64,000 nt of DNA, from contig NZ_JANCPR020000012.1 in assembly GCF_028657195.3 (NCBI RefSeq), positions 124,001 through 188,000 on the forward strand, in the 5' to 3' direction. The notes beneath the pieces were generated by a model, which ran no database searches, had not been told where the DNA came from, and saw nothing but the letters and a program-made list of their open reading frames with translations. Shown in pieces: positions 29,521 through 38,681 of the stretch. Origin of the DNA: Streptomyces iconiensis (GTDB lineage Bacteria > Actinomycetota > Actinomycetes > Streptomycetales > Streptomycetaceae). Position 1 is the first letter of the stretch, and every line of letters starts with the position of its first letter. The position numbers and the translations under genes were made by a program.

Positions 29521-30193
29521 GGTGCGATCCCCCTGCGTAGGTGGTGCCGGGAGCGCCGCCAAGTGGCGCCGCTCGCCGGCGGGTTCGGTGGCGAGCCGTC
29601 CCGGGCGGGACCTGGCCGTCCGACGGCGGCCTGGAGTGCGGCGGGCAGTCCGCCGCACGCTCTGTCTCCCCGGCCGTACGGTCGGGGAAGGCGGTGTTCG
29701 TCCACGGTGTGAGGCGCCCCGGGTTCGTCCACCGTGTGAGGCGCCCCGGGTTCGTCCACCGTGTGAGGCGCCCCGGGAAGATACGTCTCTGCGACGCCCG
29801 TGGCACGCGGACACCGGAACCCGCCGAGCGCCTCGCTGACACCCCTGACGCCCGTGCCGCCCTCGCCGCCCGCGCTCCGTGTGCGCGGCGCGAGGTGCGA
29901 GATGTCCGGTCCGGCCCCCGAACGCCCCGTCACCGGACGGGAGCCCGAGCGGGCGTACACCTGTCCGTGGACGACACCGTTGACGACTCCGTGGACGTCG
30001 CGGGTTGGGGTGGACGGGCCGGGAGAAGCGGTACCGGGGAACTGGTCGCCACCGCAACTCACGCCACCGCCTCCCCTGTTCCGGCCCGTATGCACAAGCC
30101 CGCCCCCCTCTCACCCCAAGTCGCCCTCAGCCACGGCTGGATGCCCACCGTACGACGGCTTCGACGGGGAGCGGCGTGATTCTTCCGCTTGTG
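29521..30193. other. 673-base gap without a supportable gene
   Basis: Lies between the TPR start and the EEP-protein stop. Open frames on both strands exist but show no family resemblance. It holds the 27-bp triplicate at 29697-29777 and a short imperfect repetition of GACGAC/CCGTGGACG near 29965-30000. It may be a decayed gene or a long regulatory leader. Confidence 0.5.
29697..29777. repeat. Three tandem 27-bp repeats
   Basis: Units at 29697-29723, 29724-29750 and 29751-29777 (TTCGTCCACCGTGTGAGG...), the first with one substitution. The 27-base period keeps a nine-residue frame (GAPHTVDEP on the minus strand). Located 177 bases upstream of the TPR start codon. Confidence 0.85.
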
Positions 30194-31261
30194 TCAGTAG
30201 TGAATTCGGGCTCCGACGGCGCGGTGGTCGGAGTAGTCGAGATCCGTTCGGTCACTTCCCGTGAAGCGGCGGGCCGCCTGGTCGGCCTCATCGAAGGAGG
30301 GTACGACGGCGTCGCTGGTGGTGGGCGGCGGCGTCCCCTTGGGGGTGCGGGCCAGGAGGACGTCGATACGGCGTTTCCTGCCGTCGGTGAACGTCCATTT
30401 CTGCGCAAGGCATTTGGCGACGGACCCGCCGCCCGCCGCACACCCGGCATACACGGGGTCGCGGAAACGGTGTGCTCCGCCGAGGGCGCCATTCGCTCTG
30501 CGGTACCAGGCCGTCCACGTTCCGGGGGAATTCTTGCGGTGCGTCGACCAGTTGGTGTCGCCGCCCGCCAGGTAGAGCTGCGCCCTGCCGTAGCCGTCCT
30601 CCGTGATTTCCCTGCTCAGTTCGGCCGCGTTCACGACGGCGCATTTTCCGCTGGCCCCCGACCTTCTGGAAGGCCAGTGGAAGGACGCGGCCGTGACGTT
30701 CTTTCCCGTCACCCTGTCGCGAAGCAGCGCCTTCACGGAAACGGTACGTGCCTGACTGTTGTTCACGCATTGCTTCCTGAGCTGTCTGCGGACCTGCCAG
30801 ATGTTCCGTGAGGGCGCAGAGAGTTTCAGTGAGAGGCGCGAGGTACGCCAGATGACGGCGTTCGTCTGACGGGACTTCTCCTTGCCGCAGGCACCGCCGC
30901 CCGGTGCGGGAGCCGGCTGCGCGACGACGCCGGCGTACGTCTCGCCGAAATGCTTTCGCATCTTCTTCAGCAGCACGTCGAGCTGCCGCCGACCGCCGAC
31001 CTGCTGAACGGTGTAGACGTCCGGTTTGTAGCGCCGGGAGCGCATATAGAAAAGCAGGTCCTCCCAGTCGCCCTTGCATTTCTCGGTACTCGTGGGGAAG
31101 TTCTCGACATTGGCGTCGTAGACCTGGAGAAAACCAGGATTGTTGTTGGGCTGATTGTGACTCGGCCCGCTCGGCCCGGCAGCCGCACCCGGCGCACACA
31201 GCAGGGGGGCCGCCAGTGCTGCCGTACCGAGCGCGGCGTACCACGCGTTTCGCTTTCGCAT
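30194..31261 (-). CDS. Secreted endonuclease/exonuclease/phosphatase (EEP) family protein
   Basis: 355 residues; ATG 31261. Signal peptide about residues 1-28 (ending CAPGAAAGP). EEP motifs are in order: VYDANVENFP (metal-binding Glu, about 54), SFHWPSRR (catalytic His, about 195), GGDTNW (Asp/Asn, about 233) and SDHRAV (Asp-His, about 346). Extracellular enzymes of this fold cleave nucleic acids or phosphoesters in a Mg-dependent way. Six or more cysteines (CKGDW, GGACGKE, KQCVNN, KCAVVN, YAGCAA, KCLAQ) would form disulfides outside the cell. The codon choice is slightly less extreme in GC than its neighbours. DNA, RNA or lipid substrate cannot be told. Confidence 0.85.
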   Translation of the reverse strand: MRKRNAWYAALGTAALAAPLLCAPGAAAGPSGPSHNQPNNNPGFLQVYDANVENFPTSTEKCKGDWEDLLFYMRSRRYKPDVYTVQQVGGRRQLDVLLKKMRKHFGETYAGVVAQPAPAPGGGACGKEKSRQTNAVIWRTSRLSLKLSAPSRNIWQVRRQLRKQCVNNSQARTVSVKALLRDRVTGKNVTAASFHWPSRRSGASGKCAVVNAAELSREITEDGYGRAQLYLAGGDTNWSTHRKNSPGTWTAWYRRANGALGGAHRFRDPVYAGCAAGGGSVAKCLAQKWTFTDGRKRRIDVLLARTPKGTPPPTTSDAVVPSFDEADQAARRFTGSDRTDLDYSDHRAVGARIHY

Positions 31262-31412
31262 TCCGGATTCCCGTTCGGCGCGCGTTCAGCAGAGATGTCT
31301 GCGCAGAATCACGCACCACAGGACCGGGATCCAGCATTTCCCCTTCGCGGGAACCTTGCGTGTCGGGGCGAGCGGGCCGCAGTGGCCGGGCGTACGAGTT
31401 GCCCTGCCCTGC

Positions 31413-32231
31413 TCAGGCGTACGGATTGCCCTGCTGCTGGCCCGGGTTGCCGTAGTACGGCCCGCCAGGCTGCTGCGATGCGTCCTGCGGGGGCTGCGGT
31501 GCGCCCTGCGGGGGCTGGGGCGGCTGCTGGTAACCGGGCTGGGGCGCGTAGCCCTGCTGGGGTGCGTAACCCTGGTGCGGTTGCGGCGCGTGGCCCTGCT
31601 GGGGCGCGTGACCCTGGTGCGGGGGCTGTGCGTAGCCCTGTTGCGGCTGGGGCGCGTAGCCCTGCTGGGGCTGAGGTGCGTAGCCCTGCTGGGGCTGCTG
31701 GGGCTGCTGCGCGTACCCCTGCTGGGGCGGGGGCGCGTACCCCTGCTGGGGCGGGGGCGCGTACCCCTGCTGCGGCATCTGCTGTTGGGCCATCTGCTGG
31801 GGCGGCATCTGCTGCTGGGGGGCGCCGCCGACGACGGCGAGCAACTCCTCCAGTTCGTTGCGCCACATGCGGTGGACGTTCACCCGTACAGGCTTGGCCT
31901 CGCCGGGCAGTGCCATGTGGAAGAAGCTCCACAGCGGGTTCAGCTGGATCTCACCGAAGAGGGCGCGCGCCTGGTCACGGGGGATCGCGTGCACGATCTC
32001 CTTCGGGCGCTGCGTGAACCTGTGCATACGGTGCAGCAGCAGGGCCTGGTCGGTGACCGTGATGAAGTAGTACTTGATCAGGAACTGACCGATCAGGCCC
32101 AGGAATCCGACGCTGAGCCAGGGAGTCGGGCCTGTGACGGTCATGACGGACACCAACGGCCGGTCCCCCGGCGCCTGCTGAGCAAGGGCCTCGGCCACCT
32201 GCTTCTTCATTGTTGCCTTACGAAAGGCCAT
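31413..32231 (-). CDS. Protein with PH-like N-terminal region and PQQGYA repeats
   Basis: 272 residues; ATG 32231 follows GAGGAG by seven bases. The N-terminal ~130 residues ([18 protein letters not shown] ... [22 protein letters not shown]) look like a compact beta-rich domain of PH/YokE style, possibly with one membrane-contacting hydrophobic stretch ([11 protein letters not shown]). The rest is Gln/Pro/Gly/Tyr-rich, with about ten copies of a P-x-P-Q-Q-G-Y-A unit encoded at 31520-31790. Such tails are disordered and can drive multivalent assembly. Function unknown. Confidence 0.7.
   Translation of the reverse strand: MAFRKATMKKQVAEALAQQAPGDRPLVSVMTVTGPTPWLSVGFLGLIGQFLIKYYFITVTDQALLLHRMHRFTQRPKEIVHAIPRDQARALFGEIQLNPLWSFFHMALPGEAKPVRVNVHRMWRNELEELLAVVGGAPQQQMPPQQMAQQQMPQQGYAPPPQQGYAPPPQQGYAQQPQQPQQGYAPQPQQGYAPQPQQGYAQPPHQGHAPQQGHAPQPHQGYAPQQGYAPQPGYQQPPQPPQGAPQPPQDASQQPGGPYYGNPGQQQGNPYA
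31520..31790. repeat. In-frame CAGCAGGGSTACGC-type repeat array
   Basis: About ten imperfect 18-27-base units, each encoding PQQGYAP or a close variant, inside the preceding gene. The reading frame is kept throughout, so the array is under coding constraint. Confidence 0.75.
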
Positions 32232-32377
32232 CCGACCGCTCCTCGTCACCGCGCTGCTCCGACGTACGTCCGGCGCAGCGTACCGGCCGAAGGTGTCATG
32301 CATATGCCGAAGTGACGGGCCCCACAGACCACACGGGCCCTGCGAGCTTCGCCTGCCCGAAGGACAGGGCCGCGCGA

Positions 32378-33913
32378 CTATACGTCCTGCACTCCGGACA
32401 GCGCGGTCAACGGGTCGTCCGCCGCGGGCCCTTCGGGCCACCATTCCGCGCCGTCGCCGTCCGAACGGTACGGATACCAGCGGCCGTCCCGCCCGTAGCG
32501 GAGCTGGAGGTAACGGGTGGGGTGAGTGAGGTGGTTGCGACGGATGTTCATGAACAGCCCCGCAGCCGCGAGGATGCTGCGGGCCCGGTCGAAGTCGCCC
32601 GCCGGCGGGTCCCACGGCTCGTCGAGAACCGAGAGCCCCGTCATTCCGCCCTGGCGCCAGGCAGCCGCGGCGCGGGTCAGCTCGGGCGCGGTGTGCCCCG
32701 CCGTTCTGGCCAGCCCTGAGAAGAGCGGGGACAGGGCCCGGCGGCCCGTGAGGTGCGGGTGCGTGGCCGCGAGGCGGATCGTGTCGTGCCACACGGACAG
32801 GCCCGGCAGCGGGTCACCGTCCGCGATGAACGCCTCATACGCGCGCTGCGCCGCGTCCATCGCCAGGAACGCGAGCGCGTCGGGACCGGGGCTGCCAGGT
32901 ATGTCGGGGTACGGCCCTGGCTCGCCCGGAGCCTCCGGCTCGGGCAGCGGTGCGGGGAGCGGCGGACGTACGTCCGCCGCGAGGAACTCACGTGCGGGAA
33001 CCGTCGGCATGCCGGCAGGCCACGGGTGCGCACCCGCCGCCCCTCCTCCCCCGCCGGGGTCGGTGGGATCGGTGGGGTCGATGGTGTCGATGGGGCCATC
33101 GGGGTCGGCGGGGCCGTCAGGGCTGCCGGGATAGCTGGGGCCATGGGTACGGGGGTCACTGGGCTCACCGTCATGGCTGGGGCCGTCGGAACCGGGACCG
33201 AGAGCGGAGCCCTGGCCCCGCCCTTGGCCCGAGGGCTGGCCCGTACGCTCTCCCCGGCCAGGGTGTTCTCCCGGGCGGGTACGTTCTGGGCCGCCCGGGG
33301 AAACGTCCGCCTCAAGGAGGGCGCTGCGCCGCACCAGCTCCTCCAGGAGTTCGTTCTCCTCCCGGCCCCGGATCAGCAGCAGCACGAACGGATCGTCGTC
33401 CAGCAGGCGTCCGGCCGCGTAACAGAGCGCGGCGGCATGCTTGCAGGGGCGCTCCCTGTCCGGGCAGGAGCAGACCGGTACGAACTCGCCCCGGACGGGG
33501 AGCAGCCGCACACCCGCGGCCTCCGCCTCGGCGGCGACCGCTGCGGGCAGCTCGCCGTCCAGCAGCGCGGCCACATGCGCGGGCCGTGCGGCGACGGTGT
33601 CCAGGAAGGCGTCCCACGCGTCCTCCGACAGCACGGGCAGCCGCAGTTCCGCGCGGTAGGGCCGCGGTCTGCTGCCGTGGACGAAGCCGGTGACGCGCCC
33701 CGGCCTGACCCTGATCGCGTCGACTCCCCCGTCCCGCGCGTACGTCCGTCCGCGCGCCAGCCGCGCCGTGTCCCGGGTGGACTCCTCCAGCGCACGCACC
33801 CACGCCGCAGCCCACCCCGTAAGCGCCGCGCCCTGCGGCCCGCTCACCTCGCCCGTCCCGCCGTCCTCCGGCCCGTTCACCTCGCCCGTCCCGCCGTCCT
33901 CCGGCCCGTTCAT
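32378..33913 (-). CDS. SWIM zinc-finger protein, partner of the SNF2 helicase
   Basis: 511 residues. ATG 33913 overlaps the helicase stop (ATGA), with GGAGAGA just upstream, so the two are translationally coupled. The SWIM motif [18 protein letters not shown] (about residues 155-172) is the C-x-C-x(n)-C-x-H zinc site. A long Asp/Gly/Pro-rich linker (about 210-305) with [17 protein letters not shown] and DPTDPTDP stretches separates it from a C-terminal ~200-residue helical domain. SWIM proteins paired with SNF2 ATPases are widespread in actinomycetes; the pair probably acts on nucleic acid-protein complexes. Odd: the first 22 residues are an exact 11-residue duplication ([22 protein letters not shown]). 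Confidence 0.88.
   Translation of the reverse strand: MNGPEDGGTGEVNGPEDGGTGEVSGPQGAALTGWAAAWVRALEESTRDTARLARGRTYARDGGVDAIRVRPGRVTGFVHGSRPRPYRAELRLPVLSEDAWDAFLDTVAARPAHVAALLDGELPAAVAAEAEAAGVRLLPVRGEFVPVCSCPDRERPCKHAAALCYAAGRLLDDDPFVLLLIRGREENELLEELVRRSALLEADVSPGGPERTRPGEHPGRGERTGQPSGQGRGQGSALGPGSDGPSHDGEPSDPRTHGPSYPGSPDGPADPDGPIDTIDPTDPTDPGGGGGAAGAHPWPAGMPTVPAREFLAADVRPPLPAPLPEPEAPGEPGPYPDIPGSPGPDALAFLAMDAAQRAYEAFIADGDPLPGLSVWHDTIRLAATHPHLTGRRALSPLFSGLARTAGHTAPELTRAAAAWRQGGMTGLSVLDEPWDPPAGDFDRARSILAAAGLFMNIRRNHLTHPTRYLQLRYGRDGRWYPYRSDGDGAEWWPEGPAADDPLTALSGVQDV
33846..33911. repeat. Tandem 33-bp duplication at the SWIM gene start
   Basis: 33846-33878 and 33879-33911 are identical. In frame they encode [10 protein letters not shown] twice. 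The inner copy carries a GTG (33880) where the outer has the ATG, so translation could start at either copy. Confidence 0.9.
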
Positions 33914-36855
33914 GTCTCTCTCCGCAGGGAGACGAGGTCGGCCAGCTCGGCGTTCGTGAGCTCGGTCAGCGCCGCCTCGCCTCCGCTCAGTACGGCGTCG
34001 GCCAACTGGCGCTTCGCCACGAGCAGTTGGGCGATACGGTCCTCCACGGTGCCCTCGGTGAGCAGTCGGTGCACCTGTACGGGCTGGGTCTGGCCGATGC
34101 GGTAGGCGCGGTCGGTGGCCTGCTCCTCGACGGCCGGGTTCCACCAGCGGTCGTAGTGGACGACGTGTCCCGCGCGGGTGAGATTCAGCCCGGTGCCCGC
34201 CGCCTTGAGGGAGAGCAGGAAGACCGGGACCTCTCCCGACTGGAAGCGGTCCACCATCTCCTCGCGCTGCGCGAGAGGCGTACCGCCGTGCAGAAGCTGC
34301 GTGGGGATGCCGCGTGCCGCCAGGTGGTGTTCGAGGAGCCGCGCCATCGCGACGTACTGCGTGAAGACCAGCACCGAGCCGTCCTCGGCGAGGATCGTCT
34401 CCAGTAGTTCGTCGAGGAGTTCGAGCTTGCCGGAGCGGCCCCCGCGCCGGGACACCTCGTGCGCGTCCTCGCGCAGATACTGGGCCGGGTGGTTGCAGAT
34501 CTGCTTCAGCGCGGTCAGCAGCTTCATCACGAGGCCGCGCCGCTCGATGCCCTCAGCCGCCTCGATCCTGGCGAGCGTCTCGCGCACCACCGCCTGATAG
34601 AGCGCCGCCTGTTCCCTGCGCAGCGGAGCCGGATGGTCGGTCTCCGTCTTCGGCGGCAGCTCCGGGACGATACCGGGGTCGGACTTCTTACGGCGCAGCA
34701 GGAACGGCCGTACGAGCCGCGCCAGCCTCCCGGTCGCCTCGGGGTCCTCGCCGCCCTCGACGGCCCGTGCGTGCCGCGCCCTGAACGTCTTGAGGGGGCC
34801 GAGCAGTCCGGGCGTCGTCCAGTCGAGGAGCGCCCACAGTTCGGAGAGGTTGTTCTCCACGGGTGTGCCGGTGAGCGCGACACGTGCCGACGAGCCGATG
34901 GTGCGCAGCGCTCTTGCCGTCGCGGAGTGCGGGTTCTTCACGTGCTGGGCCTCGTCGGCGACGGCCAACCCCCACTCGTGCGAGGCGAGTTGGCCCGCGC
35001 TGGTGCGCATGGTGCCGTAGGTGGTGAGCACGAACCCGGCGTCATGCGCGTCCGGCTCCACGCCCTCCAGGCTGCGCCCGCTGCCGTGGAAACGGCGCAC
35101 GGGGACGCCCGGCGCGAACCGGGTGATCTCCCGCTGCCAGTTGCCCAGCAGCGAGGCCGGGCAGACCACCAGCGTCGGCGCCGTCCGTACGCCCTCGCTC
35201 CGTGCACGTTCCGCACGGCGCAGATGGAGCGCGATGAGCGTGACCGTCTTGCCCAGCCCCATGTCGTCGGCGAGGCAGCCGCCGAGACCGAGCGAGGCCA
35301 TTTTGTCGAGCCAGGCCAGTCCCCGTGACTGATAGCCGCGCAGCTCGGCACGGAGCCCCTCAGGGGGGAGCTCCGCCCCCGCGCTCCCCTCCGCGCCCTC
35401 CGCCTCGACGTGCAGCCGCTCCCTGAGCGCCGCGAGCGCGCCCACGGGGACGGCCTCGACCTGCTCGCCGTCCACCTCGGCCTCGCCGGTCAGCGCCACG
35501 GCGAGCGCGTCGCCCGGTGAGAGCAGGCCAAGGTGCCGCTTGCGCGCCTTGCGCACCAGCTCGGGGTCGACCAGCACCCACTCGTCGCGCAGCCGCACCA
35601 GGGGCCGGTGTGCCTCGGCCAGCTCGTCCATCTCGCCCTCGGTGAGCGGGTCGCCGTCGAGCGCCACCTGCCAGCGGAACTCCAGCAGCGACTCCTCCTT
35701 GAAGAAGCCGAAGCCGTCGGCCGACGAGCCTGGCGCGTGCGACCGCGACCCCACGACGGCCGTCGCCGTCAGCTCCCGCGCCAGCGTGCGCGGCCAGTGC
35801 ACGGCGACATCGGCATCGGCCAGCTTCCGCGCCGCCCTGCCGAGCAGGTCGTTCAGCTCGTCCTCCGTCAGCGGCAGCACATCCGGAACGGGCCGCTCCA
35901 GCAGCCGCCCCAGGGGTGCCCACACCCGCGCGGCGCGGCGGATCGCCAGCACCGTGTCGACCTTGGCGCGCGGCCCCAGGTGCTCCGCCTCGCCCCGCCA
36001 CAGCTGCCCGACGTCGGCAACCATGGTCGCGTCCGACAGGCTGGTCGCCTGGACAACGGCAGCCGCGACAGACCTCTCCTCGTCGCCCTCGCCCTCCGGG
36101 CGCTCCTCCGCCGTCCCGCCGTCGAACAGCTCGCGCGCCGAGAGGTCCAGCCGCAGCGAGATCCGCACCCCGGAGTCCAGCCCCGCCGCCACCTCGGTCG
36201 CCCACTCCCGTACGCGCGGGAAACGCCCGGCAAGCGGCTGCCGCTCCCGCGCCGCGAAGGGCGCACCCGCGGCCAGCGGCGCAGCGGGCGTGCGGGGCAA
36301 CGTGTCGGCCACCGCATCCAGGAACGCCCGCACCAGCGCCTCGGGCTCCGGCACCCGGAGCGCACCGCCCCGTCCGGTCTCCGTCCCGCCCGGCACCACC
36401 GCATGCGCCTCACCCGGCATCGCGGCGGCGACGGAACGCACATGCTCAGCGTCCTCGCTGTCCAGCGGCCCCGCCCGCCATACGTCCACGTCCCCGGCGC
36501 CCAATCCGGGCACCAGCCGTCCACGCGCGACCAGCCGCAGCCCGTGCAACGCCGCGGCACCCCAGCAGGCCGCTGCCGGATGCGCGCCCCGGTCCGCCCG
36601 TGCCCGCACGAGCACGGGCAACGCCTCCCCCACGGACAACGCGCGCGCGGCCACCACCTGCCGCCGCACCCCGCGCCCGTGCGGACGGACAACGGTCAGC
36701 TCCCGCTCCCTGCCCACACCCTCCGGCAGCGCGCCTCCCCCGGGCCGCCAGAACACCACCTCGCCCTCCCGCGGCACCTCCCCCGGCACGAACACGGCAG
36801 CACACGCCCCCAGGCCCCCACTCCCCGGCCCCATCCGCGCCACCACTTCCCTCAC
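33910..36855 (-). CDS. SNF2/HepA-family DEAD/DEAH helicase
   Basis: 981 residues from GTG 36855; no good ribosome binding site is seen, and ATG at 36834 is an alternative. The N-terminal ~470 residues are the SNF2-associated module of bacterial Swi2/Snf2 proteins. The ATPase starts with LRGYQSRGLAWL, then CLADDMGLGKTVT (Walker A, about 530), VADEAQHVKN (about 633), LTGTPVENNLSELW, and the C-terminal half with VFTQYVAM, GTGLNLTRAGHVVHYDRWWNPAVEEQATDRAYRIGQ and VEDRI. It should be a DNA-translocating ATPase remodelling protein-DNA complexes, with the coupled SWIM protein as partner. Long Ala/Arg-rich stretches are typical of this GC content. Confidence 0.93.
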   Translation of the reverse strand: MREVVARMGPGSGGLGACAAVFVPGEVPREGEVVFWRPGGGALPEGVGRERELTVVRPHGRGVRRQVVAARALSVGEALPVLVRARADRGAHPAAACWGAAALHGLRLVARGRLVPGLGAGDVDVWRAGPLDSEDAEHVRSVAAAMPGEAHAVVPGGTETGRGGALRVPEPEALVRAFLDAVADTLPRTPAAPLAAGAPFAARERQPLAGRFPRVREWATEVAAGLDSGVRISLRLDLSARELFDGGTAEERPEGEGDEERSVAAAVVQATSLSDATMVADVGQLWRGEAEHLGPRAKVDTVLAIRRAARVWAPLGRLLERPVPDVLPLTEDELNDLLGRAARKLADADVAVHWPRTLARELTATAVVGSRSHAPGSSADGFGFFKEESLLEFRWQVALDGDPLTEGEMDELAEAHRPLVRLRDEWVLVDPELVRKARKRHLGLLSPGDALAVALTGEAEVDGEQVEAVPVGALAALRERLHVEAEGAEGSAGAELPPEGLRAELRGYQSRGLAWLDKMASLGLGGCLADDMGLGKTVTLIALHLRRAERARSEGVRTAPTLVVCPASLLGNWQREITRFAPGVPVRRFHGSGRSLEGVEPDAHDAGFVLTTYGTMRTSAGQLASHEWGLAVADEAQHVKNPHSATARALRTIGSSARVALTGTPVENNLSELWALLDWTTPGLLGPLKTFRARHARAVEGGEDPEATGRLARLVRPFLLRRKKSDPGIVPELPPKTETDHPAPLRREQAALYQAVVRETLARIEAAEGIERRGLVMKLLTALKQICNHPAQYLREDAHEVSRRGGRSGKLELLDELLETILAEDGSVLVFTQYVAMARLLEHHLAARGIPTQLLHGGTPLAQREEMVDRFQSGEVPVFLLSLKAAGTGLNLTRAGHVVHYDRWWNPAVEEQATDRAYRIGQTQPVQVHRLLTEGTVEDRIAQLLVAKRQLADAVLSGGEAALTELTNAELADLVSLRRET

Positions 36856-37329
36856 TCACCGACAGACCACCCACACCCCCAACCCACTCGCGAGTCTAGA
36901 AGCGACCACTGACAACCCCGGAAATCCTCGGCCCCGGCGCTCACCCACGGGCCCGCCACCGCGCCACCGCACCACCACGCCATGGCTCCTGCTCCTGCCA
37001 GAGACGACGGCCCACCTTGGGCGGACCACACACGCCGGTCAGCGCCGTCGCGCGGCGCTGAAGGCCGCCGTACTGGGGAGAGAGGGGACGGAGGGGACGA
37101 GGTGGAGAAGGACGGGACGGAGAAGGACAGGACGGAGGAGCAGGTCCAGGCCGGCTGAACCGTCTCAGCCCGGGCGAGGCGCTCGGCGTCAACGCCCCAG
37201 GGCGGGACCGTACGGGCCGACGCGTGGGGGCGCGTCTCTCACGCCTCTATACGCCTCACGGGCGATCACTGCCTCTGTGCGCCTCACGGGCAATCACGCG
37301 GACCCTCTCGGCGAGCCCTCTCGCGTGAC
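36856..37329. other. 474-base gap with purine-rich and short direct repeats
   Basis: Between the SNF2 start and the stop of the next minus-strand gene. GGACGG/GAGAAGGAC purine repeats occupy 37080-37140. CGCCTCACGGGCGATCAC (37252-37269) recurs at 37280-37297 with one mismatch. No promoter or gene stands out. Confidence 0.5.
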
Positions 37330-37713
37330 CTACCGGAGGTGAATGCCGCCGTGGATGTCGCGGGCCTGGATGACCGGGCCGGAGATCCGGGCGCCCTCGG
37401 CGACGGTGTTGTGGACCACGGACCTGTCCACGCGCAGGTCGGCGCTGTGGGTCTCGGCCCAGTCGCACAGTTGGGTGGCGAACTCCTCGTCACTGCGGGC
37501 CCGTTCGTCGAGGCGGCCCACCAGTACGCGTACGCCCTCCTCGTCGCCCGGGTCGACGGTGACGGGCGGGCCGTCCTCGGTGCCGCGGCCCGTGAGGCGG
37601 CGGGTGAGCGCGATGAGGGACTGCCAGGCGGACTCGCCCGCTGCCGTGGCGGCGCCGCCGGCGGCGGCCGAGGCGGCGGCGGTCGTGAGGGCGAGCGCGG
37701 CGTCAACATCCAT
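37330..37713 (-). CDS. Small helical protein with C-terminal amyloid-like motif
   Basis: 127 residues. ATG 37713 has no Shine-Dalgarno; TACCGT (37721-37726) ends seven bases upstream, suggesting a leaderless transcript. Residues 1-40 are an Ala-rich helix followed by WQSLIALTRRLTGRG; the middle is acidic (DPGDEEGVRVLVGRLDERARSDEEFATQLCDWAE). The last ~25 residues, HNTVAEGARISGPVIQARDI followed by HGGIHLR, resemble the Gly-bracketed V/I-Q-A motifs found in bacterial amyloid signalling sequences (RHIM-like) and in many Streptomyces small proteins. That would make it a signalling or effector protein nucleated by a partner carrying the same motif. No NLR gene is adjacent. Function inferred only. 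Confidence 0.7.
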   Translation of the reverse strand: MDVDAALALTTAAASAAAGGAATAAGESAWQSLIALTRRLTGRGTEDGPPVTVDPGDEEGVRVLVGRLDERARSDEEFATQLCDWAETHSADLRVDRSVVHNTVAEGARISGPVIQARDIHGGIHLR

Positions 37714-37720
37714 GCCGCAT

Positions 37721-37769
37721 ACGGTAGATGGGCCCGCTGACACCCGCCAGGGTGCCGCCGGGGTACCGT
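37721..37769. promoter_or_regulatory. Divergent pair of TACCGT -10 elements (leaderless starts)
   Basis: In the 64-base gap between the amyloid-motif gene and the HAD gene, TACCGT occurs on both strands: minus 37721-37726 (seven bases before ATG 37713) and plus 37764-37769 (eight bases before ATG 37778). Neither start has a ribosome binding site. Confidence 0.45.
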
Positions 37770-37777
37770 CACGCGCC

Positions 37778-38365
37778 ATGAAGCCGAACCTCCGGCACGG
37801 CAGGCGCGGCAAGGCGGGTCGCCCCCTTCTGTTCCTCGACGTGGACGGGCCCCTCAACCCCTTCGCCGCGCGCCTCGATCCGCGCCTGAATCCCCGCATG
37901 CGCGGTTACCGCACCCACCACCTGACTCCTCCTGCCTACGCGGCCCGGCTGGCAGCCGGGGGCAGGACGGCGAAGCCGGTACGTGTACGGCTCAACCCGG
38001 CGCACGGCGCCGAACTTCTGCGCCTGGGCTTCGACTTGGTATGGGCTACGGCGTGGGGCGCCGACGCGAACACCTGCATAGGGCCGCTGATCGGGCTGCC
38101 CCGGCTGCCCGTGATCGAGTGGCCCGACATGGGCCGACCCGAACTGGAGCCCGAACTGGACGGGTTGCTGTGGAAGACGCGCCGCCTTGTGGCGTGGTCG
38201 GAGGGACGCCCGTTCGCCTGGGTGGACGACGCGATCACCCGTACAGAACGCCGATTCGTCTCCGCCCGCCACCCGGGCCCCGCCCTGCTGCACCAGGTCG
38301 ATCCCCGACTCGGGCTGCGCACCGGCGACTTCACCGCCCTCGCCCGCTGGGCGGCCGGCCACTAG
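37778..38365 (+). CDS. HAD-fold hydrolase-like protein
   Basis: 195 residues; ATG 37778, preceded only by TACCGT. HAD motif I is LLFLDVDGPLNPF (about residues 17-29) with both Asp residues; motif II is LVWATAWGADAN (about 86), and WVDDAI (about 147) is the acidic motif IV. The small cap-less layout is that of HAD-domain phosphatases/nucleotidases common in Streptomyces. Substrate not predictable. It is divergent from the amyloid-motif gene and followed by a decayed region. Confidence 0.85.
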   Translation: MKPNLRHGRRGKAGRPLLFLDVDGPLNPFAARLDPRLNPRMRGYRTHHLTPPAYAARLAAGGRTAKPVRVRLNPAHGAELLRLGFDLVWATAWGADANTCIGPLIGLPRLPVIEWPDMGRPELEPELDGLLWKTRRLVAWSEGRPFAWVDDAITRTERRFVSARHPGPALLHQVDPRLGLRTGDFTALARWAAGH

Positions 38366-38457
38366 ATCCACTAGCCGGCTCGTTGGAGCCGAGGCGCCTG
38401 AGCGCTTCACCTTGCAGGCGCGTCTGCCCTGCGGATCGCGGCTTCCCCTGCTCTCGC

Positions 38458-38657
38458 CGGCCCCGTAAATGACATGCAAGTAGCACCCCGCAGGGGCCGC
38501 CTCGGCACGCAGCCGTGCGTCCGCGGCGAGGTCCTCACGGCCAAGGTGCGCGATCAGCTGGGCCACGAGCCCGTCAACCGCGGCGGGGGTGGGCTCCGTC
38601 CAGTCCAGTGCGCACCTGTCGGGGCGGAAGTAGAGCCCGCGCAGTAGCGCCTCACGG
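38458..38657 (-). pseudogene. Remnant of an unrecognised minus-strand gene
   Basis: A minus frame reads EALLRGLYFRPDRCALD..., then PTPAAVDGLVAQLIAHLGRED and AADARLRAEAAPAGCYLHVI, with strongly G/C third positions, i.e. real coding character, but has no proper start and dissolves downstream. It abuts the MFS remnant on the other strand. I do not recognise the family; most likely the middle of a gene broken by deletion. Confidence 0.45.
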
Positions 38658-38681
38658 GTCGCGCTCGATGGCCTTCCGCTG

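Noticed and set aside
29697-29777. Possible CRISPR mini-array
   Set aside because: The 27-bp units are directly abutting with no spacers and no cas genes are near.
29178-30095. Minus frame containing GAPHTVDEP three times
   Set aside because: Overlaps the well-supported TPR start in another frame, lacks a ribosome binding site and has no family resemblance; the repeats are better treated as DNA repeats.
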